Positions 1 through 13,240 of a stretch of 64,000 nt of DNA are shown here, one piece after another (position 1 is the stretch's first letter; each line of letters opens with the position of its first letter). The notes beneath the pieces are model-generated. The model did not search any database. It saw only the letters and a program-made list of their open reading frames with translations, and was not told the origin of the DNA. A program made the translations under genes and the position numbers. Source of the stretch: Ricinus communis (taxonomy: Eukaryota; Streptophyta; Magnoliopsida; Malpighiales; Euphorbiaceae); NCBI RefSeq assembly GCF_019578655.1, contig NC_063256.1, forward strand, positions 26,460,342 through 26,524,341. The letters run 5' to 3'.

Positions 1-1515
1 ATATTCCCTAACTGGAATTGATTTCACCTTTTGTCCCTCAGGTTCCCTAACCTTACTGCTTGCCTTAACCTGCACATTAATAGTGGCGTCATAAAAAATA
101 GGCTTAGAAGGAGCTGAAACTAACTTACCTGAACGCAAAATGATGGCGTTCACGTGCTCCCTCGGGTTAGACTCAGTGGTGCTCGGGAGCGCTCCTTGCC
201 GCCTCTCGGACAACATCTTAGAGATTTGGCCAATTTGGGTCTCCAAGTTCGAATCGAGGCCTCGGTTCCTAAGTGCACTATCGGTTGGAACCTCATCTCC
301 GTAGACGTCACAAACTTCATCATAAGCTCCTCTAAATTTGACTTCTTTTCCGGTAGAGGGAGGAGCTTGTGCAGTCCACCGAATGCTTACCGCCGATGAA
401 GTCTCCGAAAACCAGTGGACCCTGAGCGTTATTGTTCCTCCAACTGAAGTTGGGATGATTGCGCCACCCGTGGTTGTATGTACATCAGTAAGGATCGTTC
501 GCTGCCTTGGGGCATTCCCATATAATTAACTGTTCAATATCGCATTTACATAGCGAATTAGATGGAAAAGTAGTAGAGGATGAAGCAAACATACCTCCCG
601 CGACAACAGACCGAATGCGGGCCACCACAAAACTTCGCAGCCCAACGCTCACTGCATGAACTCAAGATCCGGAGTTGGTCGATCTTCTTGGCTAGAAGCT
701 CCACTTGAGCTCGCCAAGGTTGTAGAGTCCACTTGGTTGACCACTCCCTGTCTTCCTAGTCGGCTCCTAGAGGATTGCCAACGATAGTTGTTCATGGCCA
801 TTTCCTCTATCAAGTTCGAGCCCGCCGCCCATCGTTTAGCGCCCCACCGCCGCGAAGATCCACCATCTCGCCTCGTTGCAAGGTTCAACCCATTTGTAGA
901 AGGTCCGAACTGCATCCACACCGGCAATCCGTGATGTGGGCAGATCTCAAAAGATCTTTAAATCTCTCCCATGCATCGACATGCTTTCATCATCAAACTG
1001 CACAAAAGAAGATATGTCATTTCTAAGTTTAGCAGTTTTAGCGGGAGGAAAATACTTATATAAAAATTTTTCGGCCAACGCCTTCCAGGTAGTGATCGTC
1101 TATTGTGGAAGAGATTGCAACCATCTCTTTGCTCTGTCCCTCAAGGAAAATGGAAACAATCTCAGCCGAATGACATCATCGGTTGTTCCATTTATTTTGA
1201 ATGTGTCACAAATCTCCAAAAAGTTGGAGATATGTGCATTGGGATCCTCGCTGGGCAATCCTCCAAACTGCACGCTTTGTTGGATCATCTGGATAACATT
1301 GGCCTTTATCTCAAAATTGTTGGCCGCTACAGCAGGTCTGACTATACTAGTTTTCGTCCCATCCAAAGATGGTCGAGCAAACTCGTACATCGTCCTCTGA
1401 TCTTCATCGGCGTGGGGGTCATGGTTTTCCATCGTGTCTAGTCTATCCACAGGTACCTCAACCTCAATCTCCTCCTCTTCTAATTGCAACCTCTTCCTTA
1501 AGATCTGGGCAGTGC
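1..1515 (-). pseudogene. Ty3/gypsy gag remnant (Athila/Tat-type)
   Basis: This is a broken retrotransposon capsid gene read on the minus strand. From high to low coordinates the family landmarks come in the right order: the capsid core around 1100-1480 (DPNAHISNFLEICDTFK, then LRLFPFSLRDRAKRWL), a middle part near 650-1090 (FLYKYFPPAKTAKLRNDIS; GLPVWMQF; LIEEMAMNNYRWQSSRSR), the motif TYNHGWRNHPNFSW near 430-480, and the gag end near 100-290 (LETQIGQISKMLSERRQG, then NPREHVNAIILRSGKL). The last motif is diagnostic of Athila/Tat-lineage polyproteins, where protease would follow. Frameshifts are needed near 1000, 650-930 and 300-600, so it cannot encode a working protein. It runs off the left edge, so pol may lie outside. 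Its right end (about 1515) joins kinase-derived DNA, which shows insertion or recombination into that locus. Confidence 0.85.
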
Positions 1516-2480
1516 TAAAGCATTGCAAAAGAAATAGAATGCAGAGTGCAGGTTCATCTAGGCATTTTCTGCAAGTTTTTCTCTACAATACACAAAACAC
1601 CAAAACATTGAAGGAACAATGAAGTAAAATATGCCTTGAGGTACTTCCCTGCTTATTGCAGGTTTACTGAATTTGGATATTTGCAGCAGGTCTTAAAAAT
1701 CACAACAGTATATTTAAAGGTTAAAAACAAAATCTAGTAGACAAGCTAGGTATTAGGCACTTAGAACTTCATTCAAGAAGTCGATCAGTCAATCCCTAGC
1801 CAGCTTGGCTCTAAGGTCATAGAACTTACTCACATGTGTTGCCAAATTTTACTATCAACTTTAAGCACCAATCTTATGCAAGGGCCTTTGGATTTATTTA
1901 AAAAATTCACAACTGATTTATAAAAATTTGTAGCATAATTGATTTGCAGGTTAATATCATTGGAGTAATACTTTGCTTAAAGTCCTTTTTGTCTGTTTTT
2001 ACATTTATTTCCTTAGAGAGAGGTGGAGAGAGTGGGATGGACTAGGAGAAAACAATGACTAATAGGAGTTCCAGCAGAAATAGAATGAAAAAGAAAGTTT
2101 CATTATATTGTGCACTTATTGAAAAAACATTGTCCTAATCATTTATTGTTCTGTACCTAGTGATATGTCATAAAAGTTATTCAACTGCAAATTCAGAAAC
2201 AAGATGTCATGCATACTTGACTGGCTGCATTCGAGGCCCTCGTCACCTCATAGAGATTGGCATATCTTTTGCAGCAACAGCACCAAGAATAGCAGTACCC
2301 AATAGAACATGCTTGCTTTCTCGTGGTAGTATAATAGGGCAACCTGCACCAGTCATGAACAAGTAAGCATTAAGTTTGTTAACATGCACGACATTGAAAA
2401 GAATAACAGAAAACTATTATTCTCAAAAGTAGTCAGAGCAAGCTATCAGTCATAAAAAACTAGTATTCAATTAACAACTC
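1516..2480 (-). pseudogene. FGGY carbohydrate kinase, copy I (one exon and intron fragment)
   Basis: The leftmost and most truncated of four kinase copies. One exon is recognisable at 2217-2343 on the minus strand; it follows a TGCAG acceptor and reads CPIILPRESKHVLLGTAILG then AVAAKDMPISMR. This is the C-terminal part of the FGGY fold that in related plant D-ribulokinase-like proteins follows the QEHADIIG segment. A GTATGC donor is present at its end. The reading frame breaks after ISMR (TGA), so the exon is not usable. The flank at 1516-2215 matches intron DNA of the other copies (compare 3738-4240 and 15560-16060). No other exons belong to this copy. Confidence 0.7.
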
Positions 2481-2940
2481 AAATTTGAAGCTTTTCACCA
2501 ACTCTTAGTTTTAAAATGAATAGACTAAATTAACCTTTTTATTATTTAGTTAATCTTATTTACTATTCTTTTAATTTTAATTTAAAATAACTTAATTTGA
2601 ATTTTTTACAAAGAAATAACAATTTAAATTATTTCTTATATCCCTTAAAAATACTAATTTAATATTAAAATAAAATATTTGTTATTTCTTTTAATTAAAT
2701 TCTTTTGGAAGAATAATAAATGCGACACTTTAATAAAAAGGAGAAAAAATAATTAAATTGATGTCTACATCATTAAACATATAAACAGCACCAACTATAG
2801 ATAACTTTATCAAACACAATATTTTGTTTACATTGATAGTTTCTTTTTCTCTTTATGTAGTTTATTTAAATATTATGCAAATTGCAGATATCAGATAACC
2901 TCTCTCTGCCTCCATTTAATTCACGTAGAATCATTAGTCC
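2481..2940. other. AT-rich spacer without recognisable gene
   Basis: Very AT-rich low-complexity DNA between kinase copies I and II. I see no exon, RNA gene or clear repeat boundary. Runs such as ttatttagttaatcttattt suggest old intron or spacer sequence. Confidence 0.5.
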
Positions 2941-5900
2941 ACAAAGACATGAGATTGTTCGAAACTTTCTGGTCAAAGACCTTGAGGCTTTAAGTGTGAA
3001 GCCATTCCAATGGCGGAATCAATAACAAGTTGATAAGAAAAACAAAAATCGGAAGCATCATTTATTTTCAGAGCTCTGAACTGTTGTAAAATCTCTGGGT
3101 TATGTACCTGATGAAAATGCCAATCAACTTTACAAAGATTTCTTTCTGAGATTTTATCAACTCCTATGATCCTGCACAAGTTTACACAAGTCCTGAGTAG
3201 CAGCAGGACCTATTCCAAGCTTTAGCAATTAATGCACATTGAGATAGTTGCTGCTCATAAAGCTCCCGGAATACTCGGTATTTGGCATCATGATACGGCT
3301 TCAACTTGGGGTCTTTTGATGGATGAATAACCTGGAAAAGAGTCAGGTTAATTACATTGAATCAAGTGGATATTAATAAAAAAGAAATATATGACGACAT
3401 AGTAGAACAGTTTGTACAAGTCTTAATCCCAGGTTAGCAGCTACTTACATTTTAGAATATCCAGGTTAACAGCTACAGTCCTCTTAATTTGCACCCTATT
3501 TTATTTTATATAGTAACATACAACTCCTATTGATTTTGAAATTAACGGGAGCCAATCTATGTACCGTTGACAATAAAATAGCAAGTTGTTACTAATCAAA
3601 CATAATATATAACTATTCAAAACATATTGACTAGTAAAGGCAGTGCTGTGTAGAAAAACAAATTAATGTAGTTTAAGGCTATGCAGAGGTGGTTTATTAA
3701 TGTAATCAAACTTCAACCAAATGACTAGACCCAGACAGTGCTAAAATATGGCATAACAAACAAAATGTAAGTGAAAACTCATTTAGGCAATTTCTGCAAC
3801 TTCTTCTCTATAATACACAAAACACCAAAACTTTGAAGGAGCAATGAGGTAAAGTCTGTCATGGGTTGTCGAATTCTACCATCAACTTCAAGCCCCGATC
3901 TTAAGCAAGGGCCTTTAGATTTATTTTTTCACAACTAATCTATAAAATTTTGTAGCATAATTGAGGTCAACGTCATTGAAGTAATACTTCCTTCAAAGTC
4001 GTTTTGTCTATTTTTCTCATTTTTTTCTTAGAGAGGTGGAGGAAGGTGGAGGGAATGGAACGAACCAAGAGAAAACAATGACTAATTGGAATTCCGGCAA
4101 AAACAGAACGCACAAGAAAAGTTACATTATGTTTTGCACTCACTTAAAACCTCTCCCCTAATCATTTATTGTTTTGTATGTAGTTATATGTCATAAAAGT
4201 TATGAATTGAACTGAAGATTTAGAAACAAGAGCTCATGCATCCCTGACCGACTGCATTCAGGGCCATCATGGCCTCATTGAGACTAGCATATTTTACAGC
4301 AACAGCACCAAGAATAACAACACCTAATACTCGTGGTAATACAATAGGGCAACCTGCACCAGTCATGAACAAGTAAGTATTAAGTTTGTTAACATGCACA
4401 CAACACTGAAAAAATAATAGAAAAGCTATTACTCTAAAAAATAGTCAGAGCAAGCTATCATAGTCTTACAATCATCGAATTTAGTGCATGTTTCTTTAAT
4501 TGCATATATGTTCTAAAAGACAAATTTGTTGCAATCCCAACTGCATGATTCTCCTAACTCAAACTCACTATGAACCTGATATCAAGAAAAATAAAATTCA
4601 AAGAATCATGAGATTTAGTGTTTTGGTCTAATTTTATAATTTCAACACCCAAAAGGTATTTCCATAATTTCTAGCTTTGCAAGGGGAATTTCTGTAATTT
4701 CCAGTTTTGCTGGAACAATAGTTAAAATTCATTTTTAAAAGTCTTTATTTATTTTAAGTGCGAATTAAAAGTTTAACTTAATTTAGTAGTGGTAGGATTA
4801 GTTTAGCCTATAAATATCTAGGCTTATAACAACTATTATTAAGAGTTTTCCAAGTTTATTAACAAATATTTCCTACAAATTGTTGGTCTAGAATTGTGTG
4901 TTTTAATCTTCTTTAGGTGTGATCCGAAACCTTCGAAGTCTTGACTCTTAGAAGTTTTCTTGTCTTTTCTTTTCTATTCCTCTATTTCATATCGGAATTT
5001 CTGCTAAATCAGATATGAAATTCAATCTTAACCTTTATATTTTCAAGAAATCGACATAGAATAGGTTTTCTAAATTCGTCCTACATCAAAACCTTATTGG
5101 TATGAACTATACAAGGTTTAATTTGAGGTTTCATGAACTATTCAAGCCACCAATTCAAGATTGAAAGACTTTCCTAACAACGTATATTCATAATAATTAA
5201 TAACTAGTGAACATTGAGACTTCACGATATATTATATCAAACTGGGAAAAGAATAATGAGAAAAAATTGCAGTGGCAGCAATGAAACTTTATGAAGGCTA
5301 TCCATTGATCAAAATAATGCACTATAATTTTAAAATCGATGGGAAAAATTTTAAGATGTGAACAATATAAAGAGATTATGAAGATAAGTACCAATAATAT
5401 CTGCATATTCTTGAACAAACACAGTTTCTTGAAAGGCCACTACATGCAAGCAGCATGTCACCTGCAAGGGAAGAAGATATATAAGAAAGAACAGGAAGTG
5501 TTAAAACAAATTACATATGGAGGTATAGCCATCATTCCACTGACTAAGAAACACATAGCTAAAAATATAAATAACTACATTATAAAACAAATCTCATGAT
5601 AATACAAATCAACTGAAAGTATGAGATGTAGTTATATGTTTAAACATAATATAAAACATGTCATTACAGAAAAATAAATGCGTAAAGATTAAAAACAATG
5701 CTTCTTACTTTGTGACCATGAGCATTGCAATGCTCCACAATATGGTGTGTATCGTATACAATACCCTGCATGGCAGCAAGGTATGAAAAAGCCAATTGTC
5801 TATCACTAATGTAAAGGGTCATGCCACAAATAATTCCCTTTGCCTTTGGATATGCAACAAGAGACCTGTAGCATAAAGAATTTAAAAGCTCAATGATTAA

Positions 5901-6610
5901 TAAAAAAAAATTAGGCACTATAACCTGAAAAAGCCTTATATTCACTAATCGTTTACCTGTTCCCATGAAAGTCGGGAAGGACATTTACATCTTATGTTAA
6001 AGCAGCAAATGCAGCATTTAGGTCATCCATTATAGTCCTCAAAATATTGTTCAATAGTTCAAACAATGAAATGTCTGGAAGACAAGGATAAGTAATATAT
6101 GATCAAACATAGTTATTAAAGGCGCATAATTAGGTGTATGCTTGAGAGACGTGACGTGCAAAAGAGAAGAAAATAAAAGAATAAACTTCTGAAAGAAATT
6201 GAAATTTTAGACAGACGTATATATATTTATATAATCAAGAAGAGGAACACTCTCCATGATCCCCACACCACCAGCATAAGCATCAATCAATGAAGTCCTG
6301 ACAGGAGTTCCAGCTTCAGGACCTAGTTCCTAAACATATAGGCAAATACTTGAAATAAACAATATAGAAATGTCCCATAGGTTTATGGTTGATAATAATA
6401 GATCTACTTTGCAAAGCCTAGATAAAGGTTATGTGCCAAAATTTAGTACCTAATCAAATGCGACTTGGTCAATGGACCTCAACGAAGCACCATCTGAAAT
6501 CAATGTGAATTCTTCAGTATAAAATTTCTTGCCTTCGCAGCTGCAAGAGTCAAACCAGAACCCAGAGAATGACCAGGGAAAGCTACACTTCATCCTGTTT
6601 GATGTCAGGT
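2941..6610 (-). pseudogene. FGGY carbohydrate kinase, copy II (C-terminal half, degraded)
   Basis: A minus-strand gene remnant of an FGGY-family sugar kinase, a family that phosphorylates pentuloses or similar polyols with ATP. Exons seen from 5' to 3': about 6525-6605 (SVAFPGHSLGSGLT), 6238-6329 (ELGPEAGTPVRTSLIDAYAG then GVGIMESVPLL), 5957-6074 (LFELLNNILRTIMDD; DVNVLPDFHGNR), 5709-5865 (SLVAYPKAKGIICGMTL; HIVEHCNAHGHK), 5392-5461 (FVQEYADII), 4244-4353 (CPIVLPRVLGVVILGAVAV) and 3182-3331 (VIHPSKDPKLKPYHDAKY to the stop). Defects: TAA at 5992-5994 where copy III has CAA; the two exons around the VCGTSTCHMAVS motif are missing between 6237 and 6075; exon 5392-5461 is frame-shifted at its start; the exon at 4244-4353 lost about six codons; its donor GT is GG. 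The 3' flank at 2941-3181 is conserved in copy IV. The family call is strong and the pseudogene status is clear. Confidence 0.85.
4577..5088 (+). mobile_element. Solo LTR, probably Ty1/copia, in a kinase intron
   Basis: A 512-bp block begins TGATATCAAG and ends CCTACATCA, so it has TG...CA ends. It is absent from the matching intron of kinase copy IV, where the text passes straight from ccaacc to ttattgg (about 16390). Flanks are gaacc on the left and aaacc on the right, a 5-bp target duplication with one mismatch. A TATA-like tataaatatc lies near 4812, which sets the orientation as plus. The copia assignment rests only on size and general look. The same insertion is in the duplicated locus at 58092-58595, so it predates that duplication. 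Confidence 0.65.
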
Positions 6611-8869
6611 AAAAATAAGAGTAAAATATCGGTAAATGCAGAACTAAAATTATATGTTAAAAGCCAACAACATTATGCTTTGCTTCTTTTTTTATAGATA
6701 CAGAACTATGTTTCAAATTGTATAATAAATACACTTTATCAATGTGCATCATTAAAGAAGAAAGTGTTATAATCGGATAAATCATGGAGTTGAGGGTGTA
6801 CTCTATTGCTATGCTCATTCAACATAAGAATCTATAAGTGACACAACCTGGAAATCAGTCTTAACATAAGAAGTTCTAAAAAACCCTTTCCTTATATTGA
6901 TGGCAAGTTTTAAATAAAGTATCATGAAATTGATATCAAAACCAGTGCAATAATAAAAGATCTAATCAGATTATATCATACTGAATCAGACACCACTTTC
7001 AACTTAAACTAAGGGCTTAAATCCCATAAATTCTTGTATAGAAGCCTGTCAGATATTCATTGAATTAAAAGGGGTAATTGCAATTTTCCAAACTAGACAG
7101 CAATCCAAAGAAACAAGGAAGATCCCTAATTCTAGTTTAGAAAATTCTCTCCGGGTAGTCCCTAGAAAAATGGCCATAAGTCAAGATCCGACCGTTGGAT
7201 CAAAGTGCCATTTATACCCATAAACTACATAGACAGGAAACAACATACCCAAAAATCAACCATTCATGTGTCGTAGAATTCGGCATATTAATTTTCAAAC
7301 TTGACTGTCAAGAAAAAACTTAAAACAGAATTCAGGGCTTAAGCAAACAAATATTAAAATCAACCTTTAATTACAAAACCAAAGCTCCCACCAGCAATGT
7401 ATCAACAAATATATCAAATACTAATCATATGGCATAAACAAAATAGATTTTCTCAAGCAATTAATCAGCAAATATATCACATACATAATCAATTAACTGT
7501 CATATATGACAAATTTCTGAGGCTCTACTCAAAATTGTCTCAAAAAATTCTAGGAAGCATTACTGGTACCATCTTTTCCATATCACAAAGACATTAAGTC
7601 TAGTTTCATTTCTAATTGGTCTTCTGCCATTTGGAAAGGTGAACAAAGAGAACTAAATAAAATATTGTAGATACGTCAATCTGTCAGGTCAGATTGACCA
7701 TAAAAATCTAATACTCAATTTTACTTCTAAAACAGCAGAATTAGGCCTTCCACAAAATAAATAGTTTTAGAGGACGGATCAAAGTTTCTATAGGTTTAGA
7801 TTTCGCCTCTTTTGGAGTTGTGGAACTCTAGATAATGCTCAAACAAGTGGACTGTCACACACAAGACAGAAATCCGAAATTCCAATCAAATTCACACTTC
7901 GATGGACCAACCTAAAATTTATATAATTTGGTATAGCACCAATCTAACATCTCATGCCACAATACAAAAATTAAGCCATAAACATAAAATCAAACACAGC
8001 ATAGTCAATAATCATCATTTAAAGTAACCCAAACTCTTATTCATTTCATGCAACTAAATAAAATTAAAGAATAGTTACTAACCTAATCATGGAGATAGTA
8101 ACAAAATAAGCAAATTAAGAAGTTATAATTAGCCCAAGAATCATTCTCAAACAATGTAACTCTTGGAGTTGATAGCTTCAAACTCATTATCAGTTCTCCA
8201 ATTTAAACTCTAAACAGCCTTCGACTTCGCTTGTGCCAACCCAATCCTTATGTACTTCGAGCTTCAATCTTCAAGCATGGACCAAATCGCACAAGCATCA
8301 ATTTCCAATCAAATCATAATATCACATGCCCAAAATTACTAAACCCAACTCATGCCAACAAGAAGTTAGTATCTTAAACAAGCTTAAAGAATAGCTAGGA
8401 GAGCTATGGAGTTGGATTTAATAAAAAAAGCCTTTACCATTGACATACAAAGCCATAATTAGAGGGAAATGATGGTGAACAGTAAAAATTGTAGAGAATA
8501 TATAGCGAGAAAAGAAAATTAGGACATAAATGGTTACTTGAGATGTTAAATTTAAAACATAAAGAGATATTAATTAAAACTAAACTGGTATGTTCTAACT
8601 TACTCATACAAAAGGACATGCGTCTCTACAATATCCACTATCAATGCCATATTTTCACTTTAATCCTCCTATTAAATGAAAACTAAACTTTATTCTAAAT
8701 AATTAGCTAATAAAATAAATTCTTGATATACTTAAAGAATAAGTGTCCTCTACATATTTTGTCACCTCAAGTACTATCCCACTATCAAGCTGTAACCATT
8801 TATTATTAACAGAAAAAGTATTAACTCATATAATATCTTCCTCCTCCAAATTTTGTTACCTCATGAAAA
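6611..8869. other. Kinase-locus flank or intron, no gene seen
   Basis: AT-rich DNA upstream of the copy II exons. Short open frames (for example 7397-7597 plus and 8434-8619 minus) have no family resemblance and biased, AT-driven composition. The part up to 7507 is repeated at 60115-61011. I see nothing else to annotate. Confidence 0.5.
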
Positions 8870-9560
8870 ATCACTTTAATCCTTAAATCCAAAATAAATT
8901 AACAATATACATATAATTTATTTAAAATTCAAAAGTAAAAGTGTAAACTACTACAATTAAATTCTAATTATTTAATAATTTTCTCGTAAATAATCATTTA
9001 AAATAACAACTCTCACCAAAATAATCCTAACACTACGAAATTACTAAACGATAAAATTTAAATTGCTGTAAATTTTAGTATAATTTTTCATTTTCTCTTT
9101 GTTTTAAACTCACATCATTGTGTCTGAGACCGACAACCAATATGTTACTTGATGTATTTGAAATGTGAATTTTATGATGCATGAATGAACATGTGCGACT
9201 CAATACATATGCAGACTATTGAAAGACCATAGGACACAAGGCTCAAGTTCAAAACTTAGAAAAATGACAATGCTATTTGAAAACAATTTTAATCATTTTT
9301 TTCAATGCTCAAAATATTTTTGAAGCTATATAGAAACATCTTTATATATAGGTTCATTTCAAACTCTAATGGACCATGATTCTCTGAATATCAGACTTTT
9401 GAACCCTCTAGTAATCCATCAAGAAGGAAAGTAATTTCTAAGTAGAATAAAGAGAATGAAAGCCCAAATGTTCAATCCTCTGAGTAAAGAATCACTCATG
9501 CTTACTTGTAGAATGTCAAATTTATTATAGAACACCCTAACATAAACAATATGATAAAAA
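8870..9560. repeat. Dispersed repeat R1, diverged copy
   Basis: This stretch matches, with many changes, the better preserved R1 copies at 12840-14785. Shared landmarks in order are ataattttctcgtaaa, acgaaattactaaa, tttttcattttctctttgtt, gtctgagaccgac, catgtgcgactcaata, and tattgaaagaccata followed by ggacacaaggctcaag. The repeat may be an old LTR or a non-coding transposon. No coding capacity is visible. Confidence 0.6.
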
Positions 9561-10453
9561 TGATAAACATAAAACATGTTATTTTTCTATCAATTAATGA
9601 CCAAGATAACAGTAGAAACTTCTATTAGTCACCTGACAGACATAGCTTTCTGTGAATTAAAGCACAATAAAAAGCTAAATATTTGTTGTACTGGATGTAT
9701 GTATATTCCGTTAAACGTGTAATATGATCTGCACTGTAAATTTTGACAAGAAGATTAATTTACTAGTAATTGTTTTGCTTCTATAATATAACTACATCTC
9801 CCAAAGGACATATAGATAACTGAGAAGCAACCAATAATATAGAAGAAAAGAACAATTGGCAAAAAACAAAGAGAGGGGCAGTAGCCTTAGAACCGGTAAA
9901 AATTAAGCTACTCCCTCCAAGTTTGTATCGCAGAGCATTTCAAATGAAAGTTCAAGATATAATATAAGTAGAATCATGAAAGTATTGATATCAAGAATCA
10001 AATTAGTCATTGTTTTAAGCAACAACTATAAAAAAACAAAGAGATCTGACTATTGCTTAATATAATTATTATATCAACATATTTAGTTACATTATGTACA
10101 ATTTCCATCCAACATCTAAATTCCAGTAAAATCTCATCCTAGCAAACCTATTAGCATAAAAATGCACGAGTCTCATGCGTTGGCAAGAAAATATATGGTT
10201 TCTATTCTTTTGTATTGTGATAAAATTAAATTCAAGCAGTTGCCATTTATAATTGATACCATACTAATATCATTTCAGAAATTCAAACATGTGCAATTTC
10301 AGTATCAAAACCTTAATTAGAGAGACAAAGAAGAAATAATGTTAAAATCACACATTGTCTTCATAGAAATAAAACGTGCAAAAGATACAATTTACTAACT
10401 TTTACATTTCAATCATCACAAATTTTATTTATTTAAAAGGGATGCTTTCTTAC
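9561..10453. other. Unassigned AT-rich DNA
   Basis: Between R1 and kinase copy III. I see no exon, RNA or repeat. The 3' exons of copy III (the LACGG, CPI and C-terminal exons) would be expected here and are not found. Confidence 0.5.
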
Positions 10454-12760
10454 TGTGTGAATGCTCCACAATATGACGTGTATCATATGTAATACCCTGC
10501 ACGACAGCAAGGTATAGAACATCCAATTGTCTATCACTTATGCCAAGGATCATGCCACAAATAATTCCCTTTACTTTTGAAACTGCAGTAGGAGACCTGT
10601 AGCATGAAGAAGTTAACAGCTCAAAGATCTATAACAAAACTTAGACACTATAACCTGAAAAGGCCTTTCATCACTAATCATATACTTGTTTCCATGGAAG
10701 TCAGGAAGGACATGTACATCTTGTGTTAAAGCAGCAAGGAATGGAGCATTTATGTCATCCATTATAGTCCTCAATTTATTGTTCAATAGTTCAAATAGCG
10801 ATATGTCTGGAAGATAAGAAAAAGTGATACAGGATCAACCATAGTTATTAAAGGCGGGGGCTCAGGGGTGTGCCTGATAGATGTGAAGTGCAACAGTGAA
10901 GAAAATAAAGAATTAAACTTTTGAAAGAAATTAAAACTTACACACACATGTACATATTAATACAATCAACAATCTCTTGTTCGTAACAAATGTTTGAAAA
11001 AAACCGAGTAAATAGAAACTTAATGCTAAGACACATGGCACAATTAACAATTTAACTTGGCACAAAGATAATGGTAGCATCAATAATTTAACATGGCATA
11101 ACTAAAAATCAACATGAAAAGGAAAAGTTATTTTGCTGCTTGTAAATGTAGGATGTGAGGTTTCCAAAAAAGTTGAGAGAAGAGGAAAGAAAGAAAAAGA
11201 GGTTGTGAGAGCCAAAGAGGATAGAGAATTGAGGGGCCGCAGAGACAGAATCAAAAGGTCAAGGACATCGTTTTAGGGATTGAGCTAGTGAAAGAGTATA
11301 ATAAATGAAAAGCAAGAAAAGAAGGAGGAACTATTTGGGTTTAAAAAAACAAACGTAAAATTGGAGTGAGAAGAATAGAGAAGGTAGAGTAAAAAAGAGA
11401 ACATAGAAGAAAGTTGACGAGAGAGAGATAGAGGAGAAACTGGGTATTGTGATGTAGAATAATTCTGGCAGCAACTTTTTATCCCCCTTATGATCTAAAG
11501 CAACATGGGTTTCTTTCTTTCTTATAGTTGATCTTTTTTAATTTGGTATGCGTGATCTTCATAAGTTCACTTGCATATTGAGATTAATGTTGGAGATTGT
11601 ATAGATATGGAAACAGTTAAAGAGAAGGAAAAAAAACAACTTTAAACTAAAAAGCTTGTGCCCACATCTCACACCTTTTAGTGTTTGAGGCGTTAAAGCT
11701 TGTGCCTCGTGCACCTTTAACAACTATGGGGATCAATTAAGCCTCAATACTACGTAAAAAGCATTAAATATAATTTAGTTAAAATGTATATGCTGGAAAC
11801 TGATATCCTACTCTAAGAAGCAGCACGGTTTGCAAGGCGGGAAGAAGCAACATGATTTTCTATGATGTAATCTAATAATGCACCAGTAGCACTCTACCCA
11901 CCCTCTGCAAGCCAGTACTCAGGGATCATTGCTGTAGAAATTTAAAAAAAAAGGCCTTGAGATTAAGTTCAGCAATATATTGCTGTGGACAAATAAATGC
12001 TCACTTTTGATTAAAGTATGATAATATGTATGCATGTCTACACATCCATTGTCGTAAAATTCATTTCATTATAACATTCAGAATACTCCAAAATGATAGC
12101 CTGCCCCAGCATTGTAATAATTTTTAGAGAGACAGATATTGATATTAGAAATTGTAGATGTTACCTTACCAAAAAGGTCCCCAAACCCCAAGAATGAACA
12201 GTTTGCTCTGTGATACAGCCATATGACAAGTAGAAGTACCACAGACTAAAGCCATATGATGACATATTGCTTCCTTATCACACTCTGTAAAGAAAAAGTT
12301 TATAAGAAAGTTAGGAAGTATCTTTTTGTTGTCATAAGACTTAACAGATAATAAAGGTAACAGATCTATCTTTCATTCCAAATGACATAATACCTTTAAC
12401 ATCAGAATCTGTGTCAAGAAGAGGAACACTCTCCATGATCCCCACGCCAACAGCATGAGCATCAATTAGTGAAGTCCCCACAGGAGTTCTAGCTTCAAGA
12501 CCTAGTTCCTAAACATACAGGCAAATACTTAGAAATGTACCATAGGTTTATGGCTGATAATAAATAAATCCACCCTCCACAGCCCAAAAAAAGGTTATGT
12601 GCCAAAATTTTAGCGTCTAATCAAATATGTTTGGTCAATGGACCTCAACGAAGCGCCATTTGAAATCTATGTGAATTCTTCAATACAAAATTTATTGCCT
12701 TCGCAACTGTAGGAGTGAGACCAGAACCTAGAGGATGACTAGAGAAAGACAAATTTTATT
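10454..12760 (-). pseudogene. FGGY carbohydrate kinase, copy III (middle exons)
   Basis: The most complete set of central kinase exons, minus strand, in gene order: about 12690-12750 (HPLGSGLTPTVAK), 12394-12508 (TPVGTSLIDAHAVGVGIMES, then VPLLDTDSDVK), 12170-12284 (KEAICHHMALVCGTSTCHMA, then VSQSKLFILGVWGPFW), 11812-11931 (AMIPEYWLAEGG, stop, SATGALLDYIIENHVASSRL), 10686-10806 (LAALTQDVHVLPDFHGNK) and 10454-10596 (RSPTAVSKVKGIICGMIL; DTRHIVEH). GT and AG borders are recognisable at most exons. The CGTSTC motif and the DFHGN motif are hallmarks of this plant kinase group. Defects: TAG at 11894-11896 replaces the glutamine expected after EGG; exon 10454-10596 lost about 15 bp at the CNAHGHK end; the downstream exons are absent. 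It preserves exons missing from copy II, so the copies are complementary fragments of one ancestral gene. Confidence 0.85.
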
Positions 12761-12779
12761 ATTATAAAAAAATATCAAT

Positions 12780-13240
12780 CCAGTTCTTAAGTATAAAAGA
12801 AATTAAATTTAAAGACTTAACTTATCTAAAGTTCTAAAATAATAAAATATAACCTACTTCAATTAAACTCGAGTTCTTTAATAATTTTCTCGTAAAACAA
12901 TCATTTAAAATAACTATCAAAATAATCAAAACCCCACGAAATTATTAAATGATTAAATTTAAATTATTATAAATTTCTCTTATGAGTACACAACACCACG
13001 TTATTTAAAACCTCTTTAAGCATCCACGCAACCGTGACACAATAATTATTATTTAAAGCCTCCCTGACCAATCACAAACAATTCACCAATAAGCAATCAT
13101 ATTATTATGCACTCGCAATCACTATACAGTTTACTGTGACGTCTCAAGTGTCGAACGTCATCCATATATAGAACTTTGATCTATCGAGTCTTGTTCGAAC
13201 CCTTCAATATACTTTAATAATTCTTAGTAAAATATATTTT
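12780..13240. repeat. Dispersed repeat R1, left part
   Basis: Continues the R1 family seen at 8870-9560. Shared tracts are ataattttctcgtaaaacaa, ccacgaaattattaaatg and aatttaaattattataaa. It runs directly into the tandem units that start near 13241. Confidence 0.55.

Noticed and set aside
154..1026. Plus-strand frames over the left end
   Set aside because: They lie over a minus-strand gag remnant whose family motifs are clear, so they are shadows.
2973..3179. Minus-strand frame after the kinase stop codon
   Set aside because: It lies behind the stop of the last exon and matches untranslated flank in copy IV (14790-15010) where the frame is not kept.
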